Of a stretch of DNA of 39,454 bases, positions 32,397 to 39,454 are shown in pieces. Position numbers and translations under genes: made by a program. The notes beneath the pieces are model-generated. The model saw only the letters and a list, made by a program, of their open reading frames with translations. It searched no databases and was not told where the DNA came from. The DNA is from Bacillota bacterium (GTDB lineage Bacteria; Bacillota; Clostridia; Christensenellales; CAG-138): the NCBI GenBank assembly GCA_023400985.1, contig JAEXEN010000024.1, forward strand, positions 1 through 39,454, read 5' to 3'. Position 1 is the first letter of the stretch, and the number at the start of each line of letters is the position of its first letter.

Positions 32397-33953
32397 ATGA
32401 GAAGCATATACCTTGGGATCGACATCGGCACATCGGGCTGCAAGGCGGTCGCAATCGACGGCGATCGAAGAGCGCTTGCGGTATCCGGCGTGCGCTATGA
32501 AAATTCGCTCGTTTATTCAGGCCTCGGCAAGTATGATCAGTCTACGCAGGTGCTCAAGGACGCGGGCCTTCGGTGTATCAGGGAACTCGTTGCGAGGCTC
32601 GATAAGGGCGATAAAGTTATTGCCTTGGGGTTTACGGGCCAGATGCATGGCCTTGTGGCGCTCGATGAAAACCTTGAGCCCGTCCGTCCGGTGATGAGCT
32701 GCGTCGATTTTCGAAACGAGGAGCAAAACAGCGCGATTTACGAAAAGGTGGGCGGGAAAACAGGCCTGCTTCCCTATACCAACAACAAAATGGTACCTTC
32801 CTGCACCGCCGGAAAAATACTATGGATGCAGGAGAACGAGCCGGAACTGTTTTGCCGTGTGAAAACGGTTGTAAATCCCAAGGATTATCTTTGTGCGGTG
32901 CTGACGGGCGTTGCAGGGACCGATGAATCCGACGCCAGCGGGTTCGGCGTTTACGATGTAAAAAACCATGCGTGGAGCGAAGCGCTTTGTAAGCTCATCG
33001 GGCTTCCGATGTCCGTGCTGCCGCCCGTACGTGCCTCCGATCAGGTTGTGGGAAGGGTGCTGCCGGAGGTCGCGGCGTATCTTGGCACCGGCGGGGATAC
33101 GGTAGTCGTTGCAGGCGGCGGCGACGCCATTCTGCAAACGCTCGGCACCGGTGCGGCGGGCGACGGAACGTATAGCGTCATCCTCGGCACGGGCGGATTG
33201 ATTTCTGCGTCCCTAAATGCATGCAGCGAAAACGAGGGAGCACGGCTCCAAATTTATTGCAGCGCCGTTCGGGAACGGTGGGTAGCCTATGTGGGGCTTA
33301 TGAGCATGGGCGCCTCCGTCGAGTGGTTTAAAAACGGTTTTTACCGCGAGGAGATGCAGAAAAACCCTTCGGGCGTTTATACCCTGATGCAGAGTGAGGC
33401 GGCTTTGATCGCGCCGGGAAGTGACGGGCTTGTCTTTTATCCCACCCTGATGGGGCAGCGAAACCCCGTAGACGATCCTTTCGCGCGAGGCGTGATGATA
33501 GGCTTGAGCCCGGTTCATACGAGGGGGCATATATACCGCGCGCTGCTGGAGGGCATGGTGTTTGGCATCCGCGACGTATACGATCAGCTAAAGCCTGTAG
33601 GCGGACCCGTAAAGCGCATCCATATTTCAGGCGGAGGCGCAAACAGCGATCTGTGGTGCCAAATTTTTGCGGATGTTTTTCAAGTGCAGGTCTGCCGTGT
33701 GCGCGATTACGCCGTTTGCGGCGCGCTGAGCGCGGCGGTCCTTGCCTCGAATAGGGACGGTTCTTCCGCAAAACTTGAGGCGGATTATAAAAACGTGGAG
33801 ATCGATTCGATGTTTGTGCCCGATCCGGGCAAAAAGGCCGTATATGATGACTTGTATTCCATCTATCAAAAAATCTACCCTGCCACCCAGAGCTTCTTTT
33901 CGGATTTGAAGCGTTTGGAGGAAAAGTATAAGGATTCGAGGTGCTTACGATGA
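32397..33953 (+). CDS. FGGY-family kinase 1, xylulokinase-like
   Basis: A 518-residue sugar kinase of the FGGY family. The N-terminal phosphate-binding motif is GIDIGTSGCKA (7-17). FTGQMHGL (79-86) matches the SGQMHG sugar-recognition loop of xylulokinases, and TDESDASG (175-182) also matches. D243 in AGGGDAILQTLG is the predicted catalytic base. The C-terminal nucleotide domain shows ISGGGANSDLWCQI. The start codon follows a weak GGAAT. Its last codon overlaps dhaK (ATGA). A ketopentose such as D- or L-xylulose or a relative is the likely substrate by family; the exact sugar is open. Confidence 0.9.
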   Translation: MRSIYLGIDIGTSGCKAVAIDGDRRALAVSGVRYENSLVYSGLGKYDQSTQVLKDAGLRCIRELVARLDKGDKVIALGFTGQMHGLVALDENLEPVRPVMSCVDFRNEEQNSAIYEKVGGKTGLLPYTNNKMVPSCTAGKILWMQENEPELFCRVKTVVNPKDYLCAVLTGVAGTDESDASGFGVYDVKNHAWSEALCKLIGLPMSVLPPVRASDQVVGRVLPEVAAYLGTGGDTVVVAGGGDAILQTLGTGAAGDGTYSVILGTGGLISASLNACSENEGARLQIYCSAVRERWVAYVGLMSMGASVEWFKNGFYREEMQKNPSGVYTLMQSEAALIAPGSDGLVFYPTLMGQRNPVDDPFARGVMIGLSPVHTRGHIYRALLEGMVFGIRDVYDQLKPVGGPVKRIHISGGGANSDLWCQIFADVFQVQVCRVRDYAVCGALSAAVLASNRDGSSAKLEADYKNVEIDSMFVPDPGKKAVYDDLYSIYQKIYPATQSFFSDLKRLEEKYKDSRCLR

Positions 33954-34957
33954 GAAAGATCATGAACGATGCCGCGAACTTCGTAGACGAGACGATGGAG
34001 GGCATCATTGCCGCCTATGGCGATAAGGTCCGCCTGCTCAACGGTGATAAGAGGATACTCGTTTCCGCTTATCCCGTAAAAGAGGGCAAGGTGGGCATCG
34101 TTACCGCCGGGGGCTCGGGCCACCTGCCTACATTTTTAGGATATGTCGGCGGCGGCATGGTGGATGCGTGTGCTGTCGGCAACGTGTTTGCATCTCCCGC
34201 CTATACAAAAATGGCGGATGCAATACGGGCGGTGGACCGCGGTGCGGGCGTATTATGTCTGTACGGGAACTACGGTGGTGACAAGATGAATTTCAATCAG
34301 GCCATAGAGGACTGTGAATTCGACGATATACGTTGCAAAACAGTGCTGGCCTGTGACGACGTCGCCTCAAGTCCAAAAGGAGCCGAACAAAAGCGCAGGG
34401 GCGTAGCGGGGCTCGTTTACGCCTATAAGTGTGCGGGCGCCGCGGCAGATCAAATGCGAAGTCTGGACGAAGTAGCCGCCGCAGCGCAAAAGGCGCTTAA
34501 TCATATCCGCACGATGGGCGTTGCGCTTTCTCCTTGCATCGTTCCGGAGGCCGGCAAGCCTACATTTACCATCGCGGAGGATGAGATCGAGATCGGGATG
34601 GGCATCCACGGCGAAAAAGGCATCGACGTGGCGAAGATGATGACGGCAGATCAGATAGCGGATACGGTGATGGACAGGCTCCTTGCCGATATGCCGCTGA
34701 AAAAAGGCGACGAGGTGTCCGTAATGGTCAATGGCCTTGGTGCAACGCCGCTCGAAGAGCAATTTATTGTTTATCGCCGCGTGGCAGCGATTTTGGATGA
34801 AATGCATGTGAAAGTTTTTATGCCGCATGTCGGGGAATTTGCTACCTCCATGGAAATGGCGGGCCTCTCCGTTACGCTGTTCAAACTGGATGCGGAACTG
34901 AAAGAGCTGCTTCGTGCACCGGCGCGCACGCCGTTTTATACCAACGACAACAAATAG
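33950..34957 (+). CDS. DhaK-type dihydroxyacetone/erythrulose kinase, substrate-binding subunit
   Basis: A 335-residue protein of the DAK1 fold. DhaK binds its keto substrate covalently through a histidine, which is present here in GMGIHGEKG (H220). The second catalytic pocket elements are GGSGHLP (H58) and NYGGDKMNF (D111). The first reads GHLP instead of the GHEP usual in E. coli DhaK, which may change substrate choice. The start at 33950 overlaps the kinase stop (ATGA). It is directly followed by dhaL, and no dhaM (PTS phosphoryl donor) is in the window. Substrates to consider are dihydroxyacetone or a tetrulose such as erythrulose. Confidence 0.85.
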   Translation: MRKIMNDAANFVDETMEGIIAAYGDKVRLLNGDKRILVSAYPVKEGKVGIVTAGGSGHLPTFLGYVGGGMVDACAVGNVFASPAYTKMADAIRAVDRGAGVLCLYGNYGGDKMNFNQAIEDCEFDDIRCKTVLACDDVASSPKGAEQKRRGVAGLVYAYKCAGAAADQMRSLDEVAAAAQKALNHIRTMGVALSPCIVPEAGKPTFTIAEDEIEIGMGIHGEKGIDVAKMMTADQIADTVMDRLLADMPLKKGDEVSVMVNGLGATPLEEQFIVYRRVAAILDEMHVKVFMPHVGEFATSMEMAGLSVTLFKLDAELKELLRAPARTPFYTNDNK

Positions 34958-34967
34958 GAGAAGGGAA

Positions 34968-35579
34968 ATGACGATCAACGCGATCAAACAAGCGCTTTGC
35001 GCCATATCCGCCCGAATCGACGAAAACAAAGACTATTTGGTCTCTTTAGATCAGCAAAACGGTGACGGCGATCTTGGCATTTCCATGAGCGACGGGTTCC
35101 ATGCCGTTACGGCGTATTTAACCGGCAGCGAGGAAACGGATATAGGAAAAGCGCTGAACAAATGCGGCGATGCCTTTAACGAAGCTGCGCCCAGCTCGCT
35201 TGGCACCATCTTCGCGTTCGCCTTCAAGGGCATGGCAAAGGCTTTAAAAGGGAAAGCCGAGTGCAGCCTTGCGGAGCTTGCGGATGCTATGCACGCCGGC
35301 GTGGAGAATGTGATGGCGAAGGCCGGCTCCAAACCCGGCGAAAAGACCATCCTGGACGCGCTCTGTCCGGCTATCGAGGCGCTCAAGGCGCATGCGGATA
35401 CGCCGGATATCGCTTTTCGGGCGGCGGCGGAGGCGGCGCAAAAGGGCAGCGAGCATACGAAAGATATGCGCGCCGTTTGGGGACGCGCGGCATATTACGG
35501 AGAAAAAAGCATCGGTACGTTGGATGGCGGATCGGTAGTGGGAGCTTTGCTCTTTCAAGCGATTCGTGATAATACATAA
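34968..35579 (+). CDS. DhaL-type kinase subunit (nucleotide-binding)
   Basis: A 203-residue helical protein of the DAK2 fold that carries ADP or ATP and transfers phosphate to the substrate held by DhaK. The three magnesium-binding aspartates are present in LDQQNGDGDLG (D28, D33, D35). Position 36 is leucine where GDGDHG is usual. PSSLGTIFAFAFKGMAK and DGGSVVGALLF match later family motifs. GGAGAAGGG precedes the ATG at 34968; an in-frame upstream start would overlap dhaK. Without DhaM, the phosphate source is either ATP directly or a PTS protein encoded elsewhere. Confidence 0.87.
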   Translation: MTINAIKQALCAISARIDENKDYLVSLDQQNGDGDLGISMSDGFHAVTAYLTGSEETDIGKALNKCGDAFNEAAPSSLGTIFAFAFKGMAKALKGKAECSLAELADAMHAGVENVMAKAGSKPGEKTILDALCPAIEALKAHADTPDIAFRAAAEAAQKGSEHTKDMRAVWGRAAYYGEKSIGTLDGGSVVGALLFQAIRDNT

Positions 35580-35595
35580 ATTTTAGGAGAAAAAC

Positions 35596-36270
35596 ATGAT
35601 GTGCAGCGACTTCATCTATCAACAGGCAATCAGGCAGACAAAAAACGACATGCTGGCAGTTGGCAAACGGCTGGCGGAAAAAGGCCTTCTCATCGGGAAA
35701 GGCGGCAATTACAGCGTACGCATCGACGAGGACCGTATCCTTATCACAGCGTCTGGCTTTTGCAAGTCCGAGATCGGCCCCGAGCAGATCAGCCTTGTCG
35801 ATATGCAGGGAAACCTTCTTGAAGGGCTTAAACCGGCGCTCGATATCCGTATGCATCTTGAGGTTTACCGCTCCATGCCCGAAATCAGGGCGATCGTGCA
35901 CAGCCACCCGTATATCACTACCGGTATTGCGATGTCCAATTATACGTTCGAGGGCTTTTGCATGCCCGAAGCGATGCTCGATATCGGCGGCATCGAAGTG
36001 ACGGATTTTTCCGTACCTACCACCGAGCAAGTGCCCGCCGTTGTGCACAAGGCCATCGTCAAAAATCCGGATGTCAGGGCGCTTGTCTTAAAAGGCCACG
36101 GTGCGTTATGCCTGTCGTCAGTAGACGTTATGGACGCATGCTATAAGCTTGAATGTCTGGAGGCCGTCGGGGCTGCGGTCCTAATCACCAGAATATTGGG
36201 CGGAGTATATGAGATGACCGCCGAAGAAATCGCGGGCGTACAGAAGGTGTTGCATCCTTCAAAAAAATAA
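35596..36270 (+). CDS. Class II aldolase/epimerase family protein (FucA/AraD-like)
   Basis: A 224-residue zinc enzyme of the aldolase II fold. Zinc ligands are H102 and H104 (VHSHPY) and H168 (KGHGAL). The residue aligned with the catalytic glutamate of fuculose-1-phosphate aldolase (E73, in PSSE) is D83 in KPALDIRMH, an unusual PALD motif. GKGGNYSVR near 35-43 is the phosphate-binding region. GGAG lies six nt before the ATG. It could cleave a ketose-1-phosphate to dihydroxyacetone phosphate and a short aldehyde, or act as an epimerase. It lies between DhaL and the second kinase. Confidence 0.88.
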   Translation: MMCSDFIYQQAIRQTKNDMLAVGKRLAEKGLLIGKGGNYSVRIDEDRILITASGFCKSEIGPEQISLVDMQGNLLEGLKPALDIRMHLEVYRSMPEIRAIVHSHPYITTGIAMSNYTFEGFCMPEAMLDIGGIEVTDFSVPTTEQVPAVVHKAIVKNPDVRALVLKGHGALCLSSVDVMDACYKLECLEAVGAAVLITRILGGVYEMTAEEIAGVQKVLHPSKK

Positions 36271-36289
36271 ACTGCAGCGGAGTGAGCGT

Positions 36290-37816
36290 ATGTACTTTAT
36301 TGGCTTGGATGTCGGGACGACAGGATGCAAGGCTGCAATTTTCGACGAGCGCGGGAAATCGTTCGGCAAATGCTACAAAGAGTTCGATATCATTTGCCGA
36401 AGGCCGGTATGGGCGGAGCAAGACCCTTTTTTGGTGCTTGATTCGGTAAAGCAGGTCATAAAAGAAGCGGTTTTACAGGCAAAGGAAAAAAACGTAAAGG
36501 CCGAGGAGATCGTCGCCCTGAGTACCTCCGTACTCGGTGAGGAGATCATGCCCGTGGATAAATCCTACCGTCCGATGCGGGATGCCATTTTGGGGATGGA
36601 TTACAGAGCTGATGCGGAGACGCGTGAGCTTTCCGCCGCTGTACCGGCGGAGGAAATTTATGATATCACGGGTTTCGTGCCCCACCCGATGGCGTCTCTG
36701 CCCACCATTATGTGGATGCGAAAGAATGAACCCGAACTGGCGGAAAAAGCCTATAAGTATGTGACCTTTACAGAATACATCATGAAGGAGCTGGGCGCGG
36801 AGGAGGGCTATATCGATTTTCCGCAGGCCGGCCGTACGATGGCGTTCGATATCGAAAGGAAGCAATGGTCCGATAAACTCATCCATGCGGCGGGAATGGA
36901 TACCGGAATGTTCTGCAAGGCCGCCCGCCCGGGTCAGGTCGTAGGGCGCATGAGCAGACGGGTCGCGTACGAGCTGGGTCTTACGGATAAGGTCGAGCTG
37001 GTGGCGGGCGGGCAGGACCAGACCTGCGCCGCGCTTGGAGCCGGTTTGATCGACGAGAGCATCGGTATGGATTCGCACGGAACGATAGAAGGCATCGGCG
37101 TAATGTCAAAACACAAGGTGACGGGTGAACAGGCTTTTCACGCGGGCGTTTCCTGCTACACCTATACGATACCGGGAAATTACTTTTTGATGTCATCCTG
37201 CCAGGTCGGCGGACTGCTCCTGAAATGGTTCAAAAACAACTTCTCGCTTCCCGAGGTGCTGGAAGCGCAGAAGCGCGGCATGAACGTTTACGACGTGATG
37301 ACCGAGCATGTTGCGGACAGGCCGAGCAGCGTGATGGTGCTGCCGCATTTCATCGGCAGCGGACCGCCGTGGAACGACCTCGATTCGAAGGGAGCGATCG
37401 TGGGGTTGACGATCGACAGCACGCGGCACGATATCGTCAAGGCTATTATGGATTCTCTGACTTATGAATTCAAAATCAACATGCTTTATTACGAGAACTG
37501 GGGCTTTCATTTCAAGGAGATGCGCGTGGTTGGGGGTGCGTCCAACTCCTCCTATTGGATGCAGCTAAAAGCAAACATCCTCAACCGTGCCGTCTCGACC
37601 TTGAAAGAGAAAGACGCCGCATGTCTGGGCGCGGCGATTTTGGCGATGCAAAGCCAGGGCGTTTACGCAAGCGCGGAGGCGGCCGTAAGAGCCTGTATCG
37701 GCATAGAGAAAGTCTATTTGCCGAACGCCTCGCAAACAGAATCCTATGAAGCCGCGTTTCAAAAATATACGCATCTATATAGCTCGCTCAAGGAATTCAA
37801 TAAGATCAAGCTCTGA
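36290..37816 (+). CDS. FGGY-family kinase 2
   Basis: A 508-residue sugar kinase of the FGGY family, clearly distinct from kinase 1. GLDVGTTGCKAAIF (5-18) is the ATP phosphate-binding motif and D243 in AGGQDQTCAALG is the predicted base. Instead of the SGQMHG loop of xylulokinases it has STSVLGEEIMPVD (78-90), so it is expected to hold a different sugar. VVGGASNSSYWMQL is the C-terminal nucleotide-site motif. GGAGTGAGCGT lies ahead of the ATG. It is probably paired with the aldolase and the FucI-like isomerase beside it, as fucK with fucA and fucI. Confidence 0.88.
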   Translation: MYFIGLDVGTTGCKAAIFDERGKSFGKCYKEFDIICRRPVWAEQDPFLVLDSVKQVIKEAVLQAKEKNVKAEEIVALSTSVLGEEIMPVDKSYRPMRDAILGMDYRADAETRELSAAVPAEEIYDITGFVPHPMASLPTIMWMRKNEPELAEKAYKYVTFTEYIMKELGAEEGYIDFPQAGRTMAFDIERKQWSDKLIHAAGMDTGMFCKAARPGQVVGRMSRRVAYELGLTDKVELVAGGQDQTCAALGAGLIDESIGMDSHGTIEGIGVMSKHKVTGEQAFHAGVSCYTYTIPGNYFLMSSCQVGGLLLKWFKNNFSLPEVLEAQKRGMNVYDVMTEHVADRPSSVMVLPHFIGSGPPWNDLDSKGAIVGLTIDSTRHDIVKAIMDSLTYEFKINMLYYENWGFHFKEMRVVGGASNSSYWMQLKANILNRAVSTLKEKDAACLGAAILAMQSQGVYASAEAAVRACIGIEKVYLPNASQTESYEAAFQKYTHLYSSLKEFNKIKL

Positions 37817-37829
37817 AAGAAGGCTGTTT

Positions 37830-39275
37830 ATGAGTAAGTTCAATCACAACGAAAAGCCGAAGATGGGTATCCTTCCCATCGCAAAAACGAATCAATATCA
37901 AGGGAATATTTGGAAGTACATCGACGTGGCGAAAGCCGGTTTCGGCAAGGATGCCGATATCGAAATTATGATACCCGATGAACCGCTGTTCGATATGGAT
38001 AAGGTGATGCAAACATGCGCCGAAATGGAAAAGGCAAACTGCGACATGTTCCTGTTTGTGATCGGCTCGTGGATGTATACCTCGCTTGTAACCACGGCCG
38101 TGCAGTCGCTTAACAACAAGCCTTGCGTTCTTTATGGACTTTGCGATGAGATCGCCAACGGCTCTTTGGGCGTTTCCGTACAGCTTCGTTATGTGATGGA
38201 GGAAATGAAGCTCCCGTTTGTGTATATGTACGGCAAGATCGACGACGCGGAGCGCACTGCGGATATCAAAAAGGCACTGTGCGCGGCTTGGGCCAAAAAC
38301 GATATTGCAGGCAGGAATATCGCGCTGATCGGCGGCAAGTGCATGATGATGTATCAAACGCAGGTGAACGAGTTTAACTGGAAAAAGACCTTCGGTATTG
38401 ATTTCCCGCAGTACGACCATGTGCAGGTATTCAAGGAGCTTGCAAATATCGACGAAGGGGAAGCAACGCGCCTCGCGGATGCGTTCATTGCAAACAGCAA
38501 AGCGGTTAACTGGAATTTGGAAAACGGGGAAAGGATCGAGCCCGATGCGATCCTGTCACAAATGCGGCTATACCTTGCCTATAAACGATTTCAGAGGCTG
38601 TATGACGTCGATATGTTTGCAACCAAGTGTATGCCCGAGCTTGTGAACAAATGCTACGGGTATAGCTACGGCGCGTGTTTGGCCACCGCTCTTCTCAATG
38701 AGGAGGAAGCCACGATCGCGGCCTGCGAAGGGGATATTCCTGCCGGTATCTCTATGTATATTTTAAAGAAGCTGTCGCATACGCCGGTCATGTTTGCAGA
38801 CATTTCGAGGCTCAACGAAAAGGATAATATCATCAATTTTTTCAATTGCGGCTCGGGACCGGTCTCCATGGCAAACAGCAAGGGATACCGTCTGTGGCCC
38901 ATTCCTCCGCTGGTACCCGATGAAGCGGTGGCCAAGCCTTACCTCAACGGCGATTCGGGCGGAGCTTGCATCGAGTTCGATTTTGAAGGCGACCGCGCCG
39001 TTACGCTGCTGCGTCTGGGCGGAAACGACGATACCCTGCGCTTCCATGCGGCCGCGGCAAAAACCGCGCTCCGCGTGAACAACGACGAGGAAAACCCAAA
39101 CAACAGCTTTGCAGGCGGCACACGCTGGCCTGGCTGCGGCATAAAGCTCAACGACCCCGACGCGTTTTTAAGAAATGCGACAGGGCATCACTATGCAATC
39201 GTCTATGGCGATTTTACGAAGGAGCTTGCATATATGTGTGATTTTTACGGTATCAAGTTTGTCTTGGACCATTAA
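37830..39275 (+). CDS. L-fucose/L-arabinose isomerase-family protein
   Basis: A 481-residue protein of the FucI/AraA-type family (COG2407), which interconvert an aldose and a ketose with a divalent metal. CGSGPVSMANSKGYRLWPIP, THRPW-free LNGDSGGACIEFDFEGD and the C-terminal GHHYAIVYGDF (H453, H454) are typical of the family's C-terminal barrel. No signal peptide. The frame is open to 37746, inside the kinase, but the ATG at 37830 with AGAAGG upstream is preferred. It most likely makes the ketose that kinase 2 phosphorylates. True L-fucose isomerases are about 590 residues, so this is the shorter subgroup with unknown substrates. Confidence 0.85.
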   Translation: MSKFNHNEKPKMGILPIAKTNQYQGNIWKYIDVAKAGFGKDADIEIMIPDEPLFDMDKVMQTCAEMEKANCDMFLFVIGSWMYTSLVTTAVQSLNNKPCVLYGLCDEIANGSLGVSVQLRYVMEEMKLPFVYMYGKIDDAERTADIKKALCAAWAKNDIAGRNIALIGGKCMMMYQTQVNEFNWKKTFGIDFPQYDHVQVFKELANIDEGEATRLADAFIANSKAVNWNLENGERIEPDAILSQMRLYLAYKRFQRLYDVDMFATKCMPELVNKCYGYSYGACLATALLNEEEATIAACEGDIPAGISMYILKKLSHTPVMFADISRLNEKDNIINFFNCGSGPVSMANSKGYRLWPIPPLVPDEAVAKPYLNGDSGGACIEFDFEGDRAVTLLRLGGNDDTLRFHAAAAKTALRVNNDEENPNNSFAGGTRWPGCGIKLNDPDAFLRNATGHHYAIVYGDFTKELAYMCDFYGIKFVLDH

Positions 39276-39315
39276 ACCGCGGCGATCCCGCTAACAGCCA
39301 AGGGGGGAAATTACT

Positions 39316-39454
39316 ATGGCAAAACGTATCGTGATCGGCTGCGACAACGCGGCGGTGGAAATGAAACATACGCTTGAAGGCGTGCTCAAAGAGATGAACA
39401 TCCCCTTCGAGGATGTGGGTGTTGAAAGCGACAAGGACGGCACCGTATACCCCG
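39316..39454 (+). CDS. RpiB/LacA/LacB-family sugar-phosphate isomerase (partial, runs off the window)
   Basis: Only the first 46 codons are present. IVIGCDNAAVEMKHTLEGVL matches the N-terminus of RpiB-type isomerases, where the aspartate and the residue after it help bind and open the sugar. The usual RpiB motif is CDHxG or SDHAG; here His is replaced by Asn (CDNAA). LacA-type and erythrose-phosphate-type members also lack this histidine, so a substrate other than ribose 5-phosphate is likely. AGGGGGG lies about nine nt before the ATG. It continues the sugar operon. Confidence 0.82.
   Translation, partial: MAKRIVIGCDNAAVEMKHTLEGVLKEMNIPFEDVGVESDKDGTVYP

Overview
The window looks like a chromosomal segment of an anaerobic, low-G+C-lineage (Firmicutes/Clostridia-type) bacterium with fairly GC-rich coding DNA. 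The evidence is a T-box leader in front of serS, a two-subunit iron-sulfur L-serine dehydratase, the DUF2975/YozG-type regulator pair, DUF5711 and CvpA membrane proteins, an SplB-like radical SAM protein, and strong AGGAGG-type ribosome binding sites throughout. A Christensenellaceae- or Clostridiales-like host is my guess; the sequence alone does not settle it. No tRNA, rRNA, CRISPR array or transposase gene was found.

Layout. 1-3640: OsmC-like protein and YugP-like membrane zinc protease (minus strand), then a divergent DUF2975 / XRE regulator / DUF4173 membrane module. 3640-6560: a D-aminoacylase-type amidohydrolase, converging on a TSCPD protein and dapF. 6750-15350: a long co-directional run (two tandem lipid kinases, DUF5711, CvpA, LPG-synthase-like membrane protein, rRNA methyltransferase-like protein, a fused double RluA pseudouridine synthase, sdaAB-sdaAA) closed by a strong bidirectional terminator. 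15360-17132: radical SAM protein and AraC/GyrI-like regulator (minus strand). 17250-17630: a structured non-coding element with 27-bp terminal inverted repeats (MITE-like), then a serS promoter, T-box and serS. 19203-19600: a second palindrome-rich non-coding stretch. 19601-24812: a GH3 beta-glucosidase, sugar O-acetyltransferase and MATE exporter unit divergent from an AraC regulator.

24903-39454 is the most interesting part. A divergent RpiR/SIS regulator faces a 14-kb-plus sugar operon that runs off the window. It encodes an RbsA-type ATPase, two different permeases flanking a lipoprotein binding protein, a TIM-barrel sugar isomerase/epimerase, an XylB-like FGGY kinase, DhaK, DhaL (no DhaM), a class II aldolase, a second FGGY kinase, an L-fucose-isomerase-family protein and the start of an RpiB/LacAB-family isomerase. 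Several of these enzymes carry substitutions at positions that are conserved in textbook homologues. The gene set fits import of a free sugar, isomerisation, phosphorylation and retro-aldol cleavage, with a DhaKL/RpiB branch recalling tetrulose (erythrulose) phosphate metabolism. The substrate cannot be read from the sequence, and the combination matches no pathway I can name.
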